Shown here piece by piece: positions 1 to 8,379 of a stretch of 64,000 nt of DNA; positions within the stretch are counted from its first letter, which is position 1, and each line of letters starts with the position of its first letter. The translations under genes and the position numbers were made by a program. A model generated the notes under the pieces. The model had not been told where the DNA came from. It did no database searches and worked only from the letters and a program-made list of their open reading frames with translations. Origin of the DNA: Vibrio sp. STUT-A11 (GTDB lineage: Bacteria; Pseudomonadota; Gammaproteobacteria; Enterobacterales; Vibrionaceae); assembly GCF_026000435.1 (NCBI RefSeq), contig NZ_AP026763.1, positions 3,286,001 to 3,350,000 of the forward strand. The letters are read 5' to 3'.

Positions 1-542
1 GCATCGGTGTTCGGTCGTACACTCGAAACCGAGGCAGCAGGCGCGTTGCCAACAACTGACTTCGTCACAGCCTTGGTTTGTTTCGACGCCGAGGTGTTAC
101 GCTTCCCAACCACACGAATAAACGCATCTTTGTAGTTGGGCAAGGTTTTCACTCCACGCAAATCAGCCGCTGCTTTAGCAGGGTCCGTGTACGGACCAAT
201 CAGACAGCGATAGCCGCTGGGTTCTGCTTTCATCCAAACATCAGTGGTGATTTGGTTATAGAGGGGTTTAGCTTTGGCCAGTGACATCGGCTTTGGCAGC
301 AAACCACATTGAATCCAGTAGAAATCACTGCCACCCTGCGGCACTTTCTTTCCCCATACTCCATTACCAATAGGACAGGTTTGCTCAAGCTTTGGTAGCT
401 CTTTGTCGCTAGCCTGAGTCGCCTGACAAAGAAACTCTTCAGCCAACACATAAGGAGAAAACTGAGCGCCGCCCAAGACCAAAGCTAGGCTGAGGCATAA
501 TTGGATACGTCGTGATAAGTGTTGTGCCTTCTTCAATTCCAT
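1..542 (-). CDS. SPOR-domain envelope protein (partial, C-terminus off the left edge)
   Basis: Reading the minus strand from the ATG at 540-542 gives an open frame to the window edge (about 180 residues visible). It starts MELKKAQHLSRRIQ, followed by a hydrophobic stretch and an AEEF junction at residues 33-36, which looks like a signal peptide or membrane anchor. Residues around 75-145 (FYWIQCGLLPKPMSLAKAK, then YRCLIGPYTDPAKAAADLRG) look like a SPOR peptidoglycan-binding domain: an aromatic start, a central GPY, and a helix that counts residues. The rest is Ser/Thr/Ala-rich linker. SPOR proteins bind denuded septal glycan in the periplasm, so a cell-envelope or division role is likely by family. 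The end of the gene is outside the window. The SPOR assignment is by eye and moderately sure; the reading frame itself is clear. Confidence 0.7.
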   Translation of the reverse strand, partial: MELKKAQHLSRRIQLCLSLALVLGGAQFSPYVLAEEFLCQATQASDKELPKLEQTCPIGNGVWGKKVPQGGSDFYWIQCGLLPKPMSLAKAKPLYNQITTDVWMKAEPSGYRCLIGPYTDPAKAAADLRGVKTLPNYKDAFIRVVGKRNTSASKQTKAVTKSVVGNAPAASVSSVRPNTD

Positions 543-617
543 ACGCTTCACTATAAACTCGTGGGTAAGGTCATTATGGCGGAAGACCGCCAAAAAACGG
601 TGAACAAGGAATAACTA

Positions 618-656
618 GCAAAAAAAGAGCCGGAAATACATCCGGCTCTTTTTTTA
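618..656 (-). terminator. Rho-independent terminator of the peptide ABC operon
   Basis: AAGAGCCGG and CCGGCTCTT form a 9-bp stem around a 7-base loop, with A runs on the left and T runs on the right, so it can work on either strand. It lies 43 bases past the last permease stop (699) in the direction of transcription and probably ends that operon. Confidence 0.85.
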
Positions 657-698
657 GCAAGGAATTAAGCGAATTAACCACACTTAATGTCTAGATTC

Positions 699-1655
699 TT
701 AACCTTTATACAGTTTCGGGTTAAATACATCACGTAACCAGTCACCCAATAGGTTGATTACCAGTACCAATGTCACCAACACAATGCCAGGAAAAGCGGT
801 AATCCACCAAGCGCCCGAGAAGATGTAGTTAAAGCCGATACTGATCAGCGCACCCAAAGACGGCTGATCCACTGGTAAACCTAAGCCAAGGAATGACAGT
901 GCCGCTTCAGACATGATCGCATTCGCTACCTGAACCGTCGAGATAACTAATATTGGCGACAGACAGTTCGGCAGAATATGACGGAACATAATACGTGGCG
1001 CTTTAAAGCCCATCACACGTGCCGCTTCTACGTACTCTTTTTTCTTCTCTGCCAGAACCGATGCACGGATAGTACGTGCGTACTGTGGCCATTCTGCCAC
1101 ACCGATGATCACCACCAGCATAACCACTGCATATTGGCTGTAGAAGTCACTGCCAAAGCTGGCTTTGAAAATCGCCGAAACGATGATCGCTACCATCATG
1201 GTTGAGAACGAAAGCTGAACATCAGCAAAACGCATTAAGAAGCTGTCGATACGGCCGCCAAAGTAACCCGCAGACAGACCAATGATGATCCCCAGAATCA
1301 GCTGTAGACCCACAGCCAGAAAGCCGATGGTCAGTGATAAGCGAGAGCCATAAAGAATCGTCGATAAAATGTCACGACCTTGCTCATCCGTCCCCAAAAC
1401 AAAACGCTCATCGCCTTCTTCCATCCATGAAGGAGGAAGTTCCGAGTCCATAATATCGATCGACGTCAGGTCATAAGGATCGGTTGGTGCCAGAATGGGT
1501 GCCGCAAGAGCTAATACTAAGAACACCATAAACACAGTGAAACTTGTCATCGCGACTTTGTCACGCTTAAAGTAGTACAGAAAATCTGACTTTTTAAAAC
1601 GCTGCCACGCTGAAGGAACGGCTTCAGGAGCGGCAACTTGATTTGATTGGCTCAT
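699..1655 (-). CDS. Peptide ABC transporter permease, DppC/OppC family
   Basis: Inner-membrane permease subunit of a dipeptide/oligopeptide importer (318 residues, usual for DppC/OppC). A cytoplasmic N-terminus is followed by the OppC-type first transmembrane helix (residues 37-53). The C-terminal half carries the EAA loop that contacts the ATPase (EYVEAARVMGFKAPRIMFRH), then LGLGLPVDQPSLGALI, typical of the family. It is the last gene of the operon: its start lies 2 bases after the stop of the DppB-like gene, so the two are translationally coupled. The substrate cannot be told from the permease; Dpp, Opp and Sap-type importers all look alike here. Family call is firm, exact substrate unknown. 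Confidence 0.93.
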   Translation of the reverse strand: MSQSNQVAAPEAVPSAWQRFKKSDFLYYFKRDKVAMTSFTVFMVFLVLALAAPILAPTDPYDLTSIDIMDSELPPSWMEEGDERFVLGTDEQGRDILSTILYGSRLSLTIGFLAVGLQLILGIIIGLSAGYFGGRIDSFLMRFADVQLSFSTMMVAIIVSAIFKASFGSDFYSQYAVVMLVVIIGVAEWPQYARTIRASVLAEKKKEYVEAARVMGFKAPRIMFRHILPNCLSPILVISTVQVANAIMSEAALSFLGLGLPVDQPSLGALISIGFNYIFSGAWWITAFPGIVLVTLVLVINLLGDWLRDVFNPKLYKG

Positions 1656-1657
1656 GA

Positions 1658-2635
1658 TTAAGCTCCTTTTCCGGTTAGGTTCACAGTTGGGTTGATGATG
1701 CCGTACAGCAAGTCGACGATGGTATTGGTTACCACGAAGATCAAACCAACAAAAATAACGTAGGCTGTGATTAGCGGTGTATCTACACGGTTAATCGCCT
1801 CAAGGAAAAGGAAACCCGTACCCGGCCATTGGAATACAGTTTCAGTCAGAATGGTGTAGGCCACCATAGTACCAATTTGCACACCACCCACTGTCAGTAC
1901 TGGCAGCATGGTATTTTTCAGTGCATGTTGGTAATAGATTTTTTGTAAGTTCAGACCTTTTGCTTTTGCGAACTTAATGTACTCAGAGCTCAGCACTTCC
2001 AGCATTTCTGAACGAACCAAACGAATGAACAGCGGCAACATAATAGAAGCCAGAGCAATACATGGTAGGATCAGGTGCTTGATACCATCAAGGGTAAAGA
2101 AGCCTGACTCCCAACCGAGAAGGTTCGATGTTTCACCCCGCCCGTAGGAAGGCAGCCAGCCTAGCTCAATGGAGAAGACGTACATCAGCATGATTGCGGT
2201 CAGGAAAACCGGAATCGAAATGCCGACACTACTCATCGCCATAACAAATTTGGTGAAGATACTTTTCGGGTGAATCGCAGAGTACACCCCAAGTGGTATT
2301 GAGAAAGCAATAATGATGAGCGTCGCGCCAAACACGAGCTCAAGTGTCGCAACCAGCTTATCAAGAATGACCTCAACCGCTGGACGCTTGAAAAAGTATG
2401 AAGTACCCAAATCACCTTGCAGTGCATTACCAACAAAGCGAGTGTACTTTGTGATAAAGGGATCGTTCAGGCCCAGTTCATCACGCAGCGCTTGACGCTC
2501 CGATTCCGAAACCGACTGACCTACAAGCTCACGCAGCGGGTCACCCAGGTTGTCCTGAATGGCAAACGCCACCAAACTGATCACAAACATCACTATCAGT
2601 GCCTGAAACAGGCGCTTGACCAGAAACGAAAACAT
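1658..2635 (-). CDS. Peptide ABC transporter permease, DppB/OppB family
   Basis: Second inner-membrane permease (325 residues). It opens with the family's conserved N-terminus (MFSFLVKRLFQALIVMFVISLVAF is one hydrophobic helix), followed by the periplasmic region with LGLNDPFITKY and GDLGTSY, and then five further hydrophobic segments. The EAA loop is EYIKFAKAKGLNLQKIYYQHALKN, near residues 220-245. An SD-like GGGGCAAGGA precedes the ATG. It pairs with the DppC-like subunit directly downstream to form the membrane channel. It is separated from the binding-protein gene by a hairpin-rich 175-base gap, which probably lowers expression of the permeases relative to the binding protein. Confidence 0.93.
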   Translation of the reverse strand: MFSFLVKRLFQALIVMFVISLVAFAIQDNLGDPLRELVGQSVSESERQALRDELGLNDPFITKYTRFVGNALQGDLGTSYFFKRPAVEVILDKLVATLELVFGATLIIIAFSIPLGVYSAIHPKSIFTKFVMAMSSVGISIPVFLTAIMLMYVFSIELGWLPSYGRGETSNLLGWESGFFTLDGIKHLILPCIALASIMLPLFIRLVRSEMLEVLSSEYIKFAKAKGLNLQKIYYQHALKNTMLPVLTVGGVQIGTMVAYTILTETVFQWPGTGFLFLEAINRVDTPLITAYVIFVGLIFVVTNTIVDLLYGIINPTVNLTGKGA

Positions 2636-2660
2636 TCCTTGCCCCTTAACTATCCATAGA

Positions 2661-2792
2661 TCTCTAAATTTAGAGAGAAAATTCAGTCTTTAAACGGGCT
2701 CAGTCCGACTGAAATAAAACTGAGCCTGGTATTGAGCCCCACAATAATTCAATTGTCATAGGGCTCTTTCAGGAGGGAACGAACTCCCTCCT
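2661..2792 (-). promoter_or_regulatory. Three intercistronic hairpins between binding-protein and permease genes
   Basis: The 175-base gap holds three perfect inverted repeats: TCTCTAAATTTAGAGA (2661-2676); GGCTCAGT/ACTGAGCC (2697-2704 and 2719-2726); and AGGAGGGA/TCCCTCCT (2771-2778 and 2785-2792). None is followed by a good T run on the minus strand, so they look more like mRNA-stabilising or partial-attenuation structures than full terminators. Hairpins at this place in ABC operons usually let the binding protein be made in excess. Structure is seen; role is inferred. Confidence 0.6.
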
Positions 2793-2810
2793 AATCACTA
2801 CTTAATGTGC

Positions 2811-4364
2811 TTATTCAACCACTAGGTCGCCAAAGTAAGGCATAACCATTGGGTTCACGATGTCTGCTGCTTTCACGTTAGACTTCGCGCCCCACGCTTC
2901 ACTTTGCCAGTGTAGCGGTACGAATGCTGCGTCGTTGTATAACGTTGCTTCGACACCTTTTAGCATCTCTGCACGTTTCGCTGGATCCGTTTCAACGTTA
3001 GCCGCCTCTACTACTTTATCCATTTCCGGGTTTGAGTAGTGACCACAGTTGTACTGACCACGACCAGTTTCTTCGTTACGAGTCATGGTTAGGAATTCGT
3101 TGAAGTTTGCAGAATCTTCAGTATCTGAGTGCCAGCCGATCATCAGCATGTCAGCAGAACATAAATCAAACTCAGGCCAGTATTGCGCTTTAGGCATGGT
3201 CTTCAGATCAACCTTGATGCCGATCTTAGACAGCATCGCCGCCGCTGCTTGTGCAACTTTGGCATCGTTCACGTAACGGTTGTTTGGCGCAATCATTGTT
3301 AGCGTCAAGCCGTCTTCGTAGCCCGCTTCTTTCATCAGCTCTTTGGCTTTCTTCAGATCGTAACGAGGAACCAGTTCTTCGTTATGACCAACGTAACCTG
3401 CCGGGCTTTGCTGACCAGCTGCCGTTGCGAAGCCTTTCATAATTTTCTTCACGATGCCTTCGTTATTGATGGCATGCACAATCGCTTGACGAACGCGAAC
3501 GTCTTTCAACGCTTCGTTGCTGTTTTGGTTCATTTGTAGCGTGATAATACGAGTACCAGGCAGTGTTACCAGATCGATACCGTCAGCGTCTTTCACACGT
3601 TGGTGATCGTTTGGCGCGACTGGGTGAATCATATCTACGCCGCCAGAAAGTAGTGCAGCAACACGAGTCGCATCTTCTTTGATAGGCACTAGCGTTAGCT
3701 TATCAACGTTACCTTTTGACTCTTTGTCCCAGTAATCTTTGAAGCGTTCAAATTCTACTTTTACGCCCTGTTCACGTGATGTCACGATGAACGGACCAGT
3801 ACCAGAAACGTGAGTTGATGCAAATGAGTTACCATGCTTCACTAGCTCAGATTTGTCTTTGCCGTCTTCCGTTTTACCAGTGTAGAACTTGCTGTCCATT
3901 GGGAAGATGTACGTTGCCGTTTGCAGCACAAGTGGGTATGGGCCTTTAGTCACAAGATCAAAGGTATTGTCGTCAACTTTAACGATTTTTTCGTACGGTT
4001 CGAAGATAGATTTAAAGTCTGGAGAGTTTTGCAGACGCTCAAATGTCCATACAACGTCATCTGCAGTCATTGTGTTACCAGAGTGGAATTTCACACCTTC
4101 ACGCAGTTTAAAACGTACTGTCGTATCGTTAATACGCTCCCAACTTTCTGCCAGGCGTGGTTCAAAATCCATTTCCTGAGTGAAACGAACCAGTGGGTCA
4201 AATACCATGTGTGACATTTGCAGTGTACCACCAGATAGCTGCTCGTGCGGGTCAAGCGATACCGGATCAGCAGCGTAGCCAACTTTAATGTCTGCTGCCA
4301 ACGAGTTAAAACTTAGTCCCGCCGCGATTAGCGCCACTGCTAATTTGCTTTTCATGGTTTTCAT
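2811..4364 (-). CDS. Periplasmic peptide-binding protein of the ABC importer (SBP family 5)
   Basis: Extracytoplasmic solute-binding protein of the DppA/OppA family. The ATG at 4364 is chosen because AAGGAG stands 8 bases upstream; another ATG lies at 4370, too close to that SD. The first ~24 residues (KSKLAVALIAAGLSFNSLAA) are a Sec signal peptide with cleavage after SLA-A. The mature part has the family signature near residues 70-100 (LAESWERINDTTVRFKLREGVKFHSG is the start of the bilobed fold) and a late LMIGWHSDTEDSANF motif. No lipobox cysteine is present, so it should be free in the periplasm. About 517 residues, normal for the family. The partner ATPase lies upstream and the permeases downstream. 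Peptide, haem or nickel binding cannot be separated by eye; peptide is most likely. Confidence 0.92.
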   Translation of the reverse strand: MKTMKSKLAVALIAAGLSFNSLAADIKVGYAADPVSLDPHEQLSGGTLQMSHMVFDPLVRFTQEMDFEPRLAESWERINDTTVRFKLREGVKFHSGNTMTADDVVWTFERLQNSPDFKSIFEPYEKIVKVDDNTFDLVTKGPYPLVLQTATYIFPMDSKFYTGKTEDGKDKSELVKHGNSFASTHVSGTGPFIVTSREQGVKVEFERFKDYWDKESKGNVDKLTLVPIKEDATRVAALLSGGVDMIHPVAPNDHQRVKDADGIDLVTLPGTRIITLQMNQNSNEALKDVRVRQAIVHAINNEGIVKKIMKGFATAAGQQSPAGYVGHNEELVPRYDLKKAKELMKEAGYEDGLTLTMIAPNNRYVNDAKVAQAAAAMLSKIGIKVDLKTMPKAQYWPEFDLCSADMLMIGWHSDTEDSANFNEFLTMTRNEETGRGQYNCGHYSNPEMDKVVEAANVETDPAKRAEMLKGVEATLYNDAAFVPLHWQSEAWGAKSNVKAADIVNPMVMPYFGDLVVE

Positions 4365-4455
4365 TTGCATAACTCCTTCATGCTGGGATCAAAGTCCCTT
4401 GTTGTTGTGTTTGCGTCTGTTTTTATTTCAAGATCAGCCAAGCTAAAAACTTGGT

Positions 4456-6171
4456 TTATGCCGATTTAATCTCTTCTCTTAGCCCAGTAAATTCTGGCAT
4501 CAGAGAAATCAGTTTCTTACTGTATTCATGCTGAGGTGCGGTAAACAACTGCTCAGTTGGTGCCACTTCCAGTAGCGTACCCATCTGCATTACACCGACT
4601 CGGTCACACATCTGACGAATTACCGGTAAGTCGTGACTGATAAACAACATAGTCAAGTTCAGCTCACTTTGCAGATCTTTCAGCAAGTTAAGAATCTGTG
4701 CCTGTACCGAAACATCCAACGCTGATGTTGGTTCGTCACAAATTAAAAGACGGGGCCTCGTTGCCAGTGCGCGCGCAATAGAAATACGCTGACGCTGACC
4801 ACCTGAGAATTCGTGTGGATACTTAAGACCAGCCATACGCCCCAAACCAACGTGATCAAGCAAGTCATTCACGATTTGGCGTGTTTCTGTTTCGTTTTTA
4901 GTTAGTTTATGGAAACGAATAGGCTCAGCAATGATATCCGCCACCTTCATGCGAGGGTTCATTGACGTATAAGGGTTCTGGAATACCATCTGCATTTGAC
5001 GGCGAACAGGGCGACGCTCTTTTTCTGACTTCATCGCTGTCAGGTCCAGGCCTTCAAACTTTACCTGACCAGAGTTTGGTTCATACAAGCCCGCAATCAC
5101 ACGTGCTATTGTCGACTTACCAGAGCCAGATTCACCCACCAGACCAAACGTCTCACCTTCGTGAACTTCAAAACTGACGTTATTCGACGCTTGTACGTAC
5201 TCACGACGGCTTTCAAACAGCGAGTCTTTGGTCACGAATCTTAGGTTGACGTTTTTCACATCCAACAACGGACCAGTGTACTCACGTTGATCCTGACTTT
5301 GTCCTAACCAGTGATTCTTAATGTCTAGCGACTTCATTTCTGTCGCTTCTTCGATGTAACTGACCAGAGGGAAGCGATCGAGCTTTCTGTCTGAGCGAGG
5401 AACCGCAGAAATCAAGCTGCGCGTGTATGGATGGTCTGGGTTACCGAGCACTTTTGCTGTCGGGCCAAATTCAACCAGATCTCCACGATACATAACTGCG
5501 ACACGGTCGGTCACATTCGAAACCACGCCCATATCGTGCGTAACCAGCATACAGCCAACGTTGTTCTTGACGCACAACTCACGAATCAGGTTCAGGATTT
5601 GGTCTTGGATTGAAACGTCCAAAGCCGTCGTTGGCTCGTCAGCAATGATCAGATCAGGTTCACCCGCCAGAGCAATGGCAATAACCACACGCTGACGCAT
5701 ACCACCTGAGAATTGGTGAGGATACTGTTTAAGACGGTTTTCCGGTTGAGGAATGCCCACTTGCTGCATCAGAGAAAGCGCACGTTGATAAGCCTCTTCA
5801 TCCGACACTTTCATGTTGGCATGAATAGTTTCTTTAAGCTGCTGCTCAACCGTAAACAGAGGGTTAAGAGAGGTCATTGGGTCTTGGAAAATAAAGCCTA
5901 TTTTCGAACCACGAACCTTACGCATCGCTTCCGGGGATAAACCAGAAATCTTTTCGCCATCCAGAAATACGTCGCCACTGGCAACACGACCCGGAGGACT
6001 AAGCAAATCAATAACAGCGTTACCCACGGTGGATTTACCCGCACCTGATTCGCCAACAACACCCACAATCTCACCACGTTCAATTTGGAACGAAAGCGAT
6101 TTCACGGCTGCGTGAACACCGTGTCGGGATGGATACTCAATACGAAGGTTTTTCACTTCTAATAGTGACAT
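4456..6171 (-). CDS. Fused dual ATPase of the peptide ABC importer (DppD-DppF fusion)
   Basis: A single 571-residue chain carries two complete ABC ATPase domains, equivalent to DppD plus DppF. Domain 1 has Walker A GESGAGKST (about residues 39-47), signature FSGGMRQR and Walker B LIIADEPTTALD. Domain 2 has GESGSGKST near residue 350, signature FSGGQRQR and LLICDEPTSALD. A linker around residues 260-310 with the oligopeptide-transporter C-terminal motif (GNPDHPYTRSL) joins them. It is the first gene of the operon, with AGAGGT upstream of the ATG. It should power import through the two downstream permeases. Fused ATPases of this kind (YejF/GsiA-like) are common, so fusion alone is not unusual; the order ATPase-SBP-permease-permease is less common than SBP-first. 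Confidence 0.93.
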   Translation of the reverse strand: MSLLEVKNLRIEYPSRHGVHAAVKSLSFQIERGEIVGVVGESGAGKSTVGNAVIDLLSPPGRVASGDVFLDGEKISGLSPEAMRKVRGSKIGFIFQDPMTSLNPLFTVEQQLKETIHANMKVSDEEAYQRALSLMQQVGIPQPENRLKQYPHQFSGGMRQRVVIAIALAGEPDLIIADEPTTALDVSIQDQILNLIRELCVKNNVGCMLVTHDMGVVSNVTDRVAVMYRGDLVEFGPTAKVLGNPDHPYTRSLISAVPRSDRKLDRFPLVSYIEEATEMKSLDIKNHWLGQSQDQREYTGPLLDVKNVNLRFVTKDSLFESRREYVQASNNVSFEVHEGETFGLVGESGSGKSTIARVIAGLYEPNSGQVKFEGLDLTAMKSEKERRPVRRQMQMVFQNPYTSMNPRMKVADIIAEPIRFHKLTKNETETRQIVNDLLDHVGLGRMAGLKYPHEFSGGQRQRISIARALATRPRLLICDEPTSALDVSVQAQILNLLKDLQSELNLTMLFISHDLPVIRQMCDRVGVMQMGTLLEVAPTEQLFTAPQHEYSKKLISLMPEFTGLREEIKSA

Positions 6172-6855
6172 TTCAGACCTCTACTACCTTGTCTGTGTGG
6201 CATTGAATCACGCCCACCTGGGACGCAATTCATCGCCTGAATGAATCCGTTCAAATTCAGAATAATACTCTGAAATTTTAATGCGGACACAATTTGGCAA
6301 AAATCACACAAAAAAGCAACAATTAAAGTATATTCCGCCATGAAAATGTTAATTAAACGCATATTTGGCGAATAAAAATGCATTAACAAGTATTTAACCG
6401 CTTTCATATCAACCTATTTTTGTGCGCTATGCACCAATAAAAGCAGGAAAATGCTCTATATTTAGGCAAAAACCCAACATTAGACATAACCACATTATTC
6501 ACAGGCAATCATTAACAATCAGCAAACAATATCTGGCATGAAATCGATCTCTCAGGCATAAAACTTCATCTAAAAACGATATTGAAAGATAATAATCCAA
6601 ACCAAAACAACACTAGGTCAAAGTAAAACGTGAACCGTTCTGCAAAAAAGATTAATACTCTATTTTAGGCTAGTTATTCGAACTTGGTGGCCAAACGTAC
6701 AATGAATGGCACTGAAATCGTTCACTCGGTTTGAATCGATTGATGGCAGAGGGCTCTGCCATGCTTTGATTTTAAGTCTTTACGATACTAGCTAGCATGA
6801 GATAATAGACTAAATAAAAGCCCCAGTAGCAGAGTTGTAAAAGATAGGAGCCCCT
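6172..6855. other. 684-base AT-rich divergent intergenic region
   Basis: No credible gene is seen between the ABC operon and the HAD gene. The part near 6172-6410 must hold the promoter of the ABC operon; a palindrome TTCAGA-N7-TCTGAA lies at about 6256-6274, and AT-rich blocks suitable for promoters follow. Toward the right, ATGGCAGA-GGGC-TCTGCCAT (6743-6762) is a perfect 8-bp stem with a weakly T-rich tail, which could end a short transcript. Otherwise I see nothing I can name. Confidence 0.5.
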
Positions 6856-7581
6856 GTGCTTAAAGCGATTTTTTTTGATATGGACGAAACTTTATGTGGC
6901 ACATCTCAAGCCGATAAAGTGGCAGGGCAAGAATTTGCAAATTGGATGAAAGCAACCTATCCACAGCTCGCGGACTCTAATGCCTTCTTACAACGCTACC
7001 TACAAGGCGTGTATAAAAAGCTCAATGCAGAGTTTCCCGATCTCGTTGCTCTGCTACCGGATGAAAATGCATTCCGTTGTGGCCTGATAAAAACCATCCT
7101 TGCAGAACAAGGCATCGAAATAAGCGTAGAGCAAGCTCAACAGGCACAAAGTTTTTTTGACTCTGCACGCATGAATGCATTCTCCTTTTTACCAGGGGTA
7201 AAAGAGATGCTGGTTGAACTGCGTCAGCACTACACACTCGTTGTAATCACTAACGGGCCAATCTTCTCTCAGCATCCGAAACTCGCAGCAACTGAGATGA
7301 GTGAATGGGTCGATCACATTATTGTTGGTGGTGAAGAACCTGAAGAAAAACCTGCGGCAAGCATCTTCCATAAGGCTCTTAAGCTAGCAGACGTTAAACC
7401 AGAAGAGGCGCTTCATATCGGTGACTCTTTAGCAGCAGATATTGCAGGCGCTAACAATATGGATATTCTCAGCGTTTGGGTGAACCCAAAAGGCGCAGAT
7501 AATCAGACGGATATTGAGCCTGACTACGAAGTAAAAGACACCGTGGAGCTAAAAGAAATCCTCAAAACGCTCGCGCAATAG
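6856..7581 (+). CDS. HAD-family hydrolase (YjjG / N-acylneuraminate-9-phosphatase type)
   Basis: Cytoplasmic HAD phosphatase of 241 residues. Motif I is FFDMDETL (Asp8 nucleophile and Asp10 acid/base; the usual DxDGT has Glu for Gly here). A helical type-1 cap follows to about residue 100. Motif II is VVITNG near residue 133, motif III Lys is in EEPEEKPAASIF, and motif IV is HIGDSLAADIAGA near residue 192. These fit HAD subfamily IA phosphatases such as YjjG and NanP, acting on small phosphomonoesters or nucleotides. The start codon is GTG, with TAGGAG 5 bases upstream. It stands alone, so context does not refine the substrate. Confidence 0.88.
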   Translation: MLKAIFFDMDETLCGTSQADKVAGQEFANWMKATYPQLADSNAFLQRYLQGVYKKLNAEFPDLVALLPDENAFRCGLIKTILAEQGIEISVEQAQQAQSFFDSARMNAFSFLPGVKEMLVELRQHYTLVVITNGPIFSQHPKLAATEMSEWVDHIIVGGEEPEEKPAASIFHKALKLADVKPEEALHIGDSLAADIAGANNMDILSVWVNPKGADNQTDIEPDYEVKDTVELKEILKTLAQ

Positions 7582-7586
7582 AAAGA

Positions 7587-7821
7587 AAAGGTCCTAGGTA
7601 AAAAGGTCCTAGAATCCTAGGTCCTAGAGGAGCCCGTTGGAAATAGAGTGATAAACGTAAATTCCTTTATTTGCTTTTTTGGAATACTGATTACTGAATA
7701 CAGATGATATTCACCCCTTCCGTAATCAGTGTTCCGTATTCCAAAACAACAAGTTCCTAAGCTTGCACTTCTAACCGAACTTACGGCGTGCACTTCTAGG
7801 GCCTAGCCCCCTAGGACCTTT
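7587..7821. repeat. Palindromic element with 12-bp inverted ends (GGTCCTAG family)
   Basis: AAAGGTCCTAGG at 7587-7598 and its exact reverse complement CCTAGGACCTTT at 7810-7821 bound a 235-base element. Within the left end GGTCCTAG or its half-sites recur (7590-7628), and the right end has CTAGGGCCTAG (7796-7806). Inside lies an imperfect hairpin: GGAATACTGATTAC (7681-7694) against GTAATCAGTGTTCC (7722-7735), 13 of 14 paired. No ORF is inside. It looks like a miniature non-autonomous or BIME-like element; I cannot assign it to a named family. Confidence 0.65.
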
Positions 7822-7830
7822 AACACGCAA

Positions 7831-7863
7831 AGAAGCCGCAACATTTCTGTTGCGGCTTCTTTT
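7831..7863 (-). terminator. Terminator hairpin, distal end of the tRNA cluster
   Basis: AGAAGCCGCAACA and TGTTGCGGCTTCT form a 13-bp stem with a short TTTC-type loop and A/T runs on both sides. A nearly identical hairpin ends the neighbouring repeat unit (8098-8127). It is the last terminator of the minus-strand tRNA array. Confidence 0.85.
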
Positions 7864-7868
7864 AATAG

Positions 7869-7972
7869 TGGTCGGTGAAGAGCCAGAATTTGAACATCAG
7901 GCGACCCCCCGCCCCTCTGGTCCGCTATATTTCAAAGCATGAGATACGCTACCAAACTGCGCTATTCACGAT
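7869..7972 (-). pseudogene. tRNA-Pro-like pseudogene, copy 1
   Basis: The minus strand keeps the tRNA-Pro 3' acceptor strand and encoded CCA (TGGTCGGTGAAGAG on plus), and D-arm sequences resembling the intact genes (GCGCTATTCAC, GCTACCAA on plus). The anticodon arm is replaced by a longer segment around 7918-7948 and the T-arm carries extra bases. It cannot form a normal tRNA-Pro with anticodon TGG. It is almost the same as copy 3 at 8134-8236. Confidence 0.75.
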
Positions 7973-7982
7973 CTGTAGACGT

Positions 7983-8013
7983 AAAAAAGCCCCAGCTTTC
8001 GCTGAGTCTTTGA
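7983..8013 (-). terminator. Terminator hairpin, imperfect copy
   Basis: AAAAAAGCCCCAGC-TTTC-GCTGAGTCTTT reads as a stem with mismatches; the sister copy at 8246-8275 has GAGGCTTT and pairs better. The degraded stem fits decay of this repeat unit. Confidence 0.6.
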
Positions 8014-8016
8014 AGA

Positions 8017-8075
8017 TGGTCGGTGAAGAGGGATTCGACGCGGCTGGGCTCCCAGACCCCGGCCCTCTGCAATAA
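8017..8075 (-). pseudogene. tRNA-Pro 3'-half fragment, copy 2
   Basis: TGGTCGGTGAAGAGGGATTCGA matches the 3' end and T-loop of the intact tRNA-Pro genes base for base for 22 positions; after this the sequence becomes a scrambled GC-rich stretch (GCGGCTGGGCTCCCAGACC) and the anticodon arm and 5' half are missing. It marks where the left repeat unit was broken. Confidence 0.75.
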
Positions 8076-8097
8076 TGCCTAGAACTCAGAATGCAAA

Positions 8098-8127
8098 AAA
8101 GCCGTAACATTTCTGTTGCGGCTTCTT
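8098..8127 (-). terminator. Terminator hairpin between tRNA-Pro-like copies
   Basis: GCCGTAACA-TTTC-TGTTGCGGC with flanking A and T runs. It differs from the copy at 7831-7863 by one stem position (a G-U type change in RNA) and one missing T. Confidence 0.75.
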
Positions 8128-8133
8128 TAATAG

Positions 8134-8236
8134 TGGTCGGTGAAGAGCCAGAATTTGAACATCAGGCGAACCCCCGCCCCTCTGGTCCGCTATATTTCAA
8201 AGCATGAGATACGCTACCAAACTGCGCTATTCACGA
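8134..8236 (-). pseudogene. tRNA-Pro-like pseudogene, copy 3
   Basis: Same organisation as copy 1: encoded CCA, acceptor and D-arm like tRNA-Pro, but with the anticodon arm replaced (plus-strand CTCTGGTCCGCTAT then TTTCAAAGCATGAGA). The 5' acceptor strand is damaged (TTCACGATC where the genes have TTCACCG). Only a few bases differ from copy 1, so the pair is a recent duplication. Confidence 0.75.
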
Positions 8237-8245
8237 TCTTAGACG

Positions 8246-8275
8246 TAAAAAAGCCCCAGCTTTCGCTGAGGCTTT
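8246..8275 (-). terminator. Terminator hairpin after tRNA-Pro
   Basis: AAAGCCTCAGC-GAAA-GCTGGGGCTTTTTT on the minus strand: an 11-bp stem, GNRA tetraloop and T run. It directly follows the distal intact tRNA-Pro and should end most transcripts of the cluster. Confidence 0.9.
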
Positions 8276-8280
8276 GAAGA

Positions 8281-8357
<77 letters not shown>

Positions 8358-8379
8358 ATATATTTATTGCTTGAGATAG

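Noticed and set aside
6159..6407. 82-codon minus-strand frame upstream of the ABC ATPase
   Set aside because: Overlaps the ATPase start and lies in the promoter region; no SD and low-quality composition.
7875..8075. 66-codon frame across the left tRNA-Pro-like copies
   Set aside because: It is formed from tRNA and terminator sequences, without SD; the tRNA-derived origin explains the open frame.
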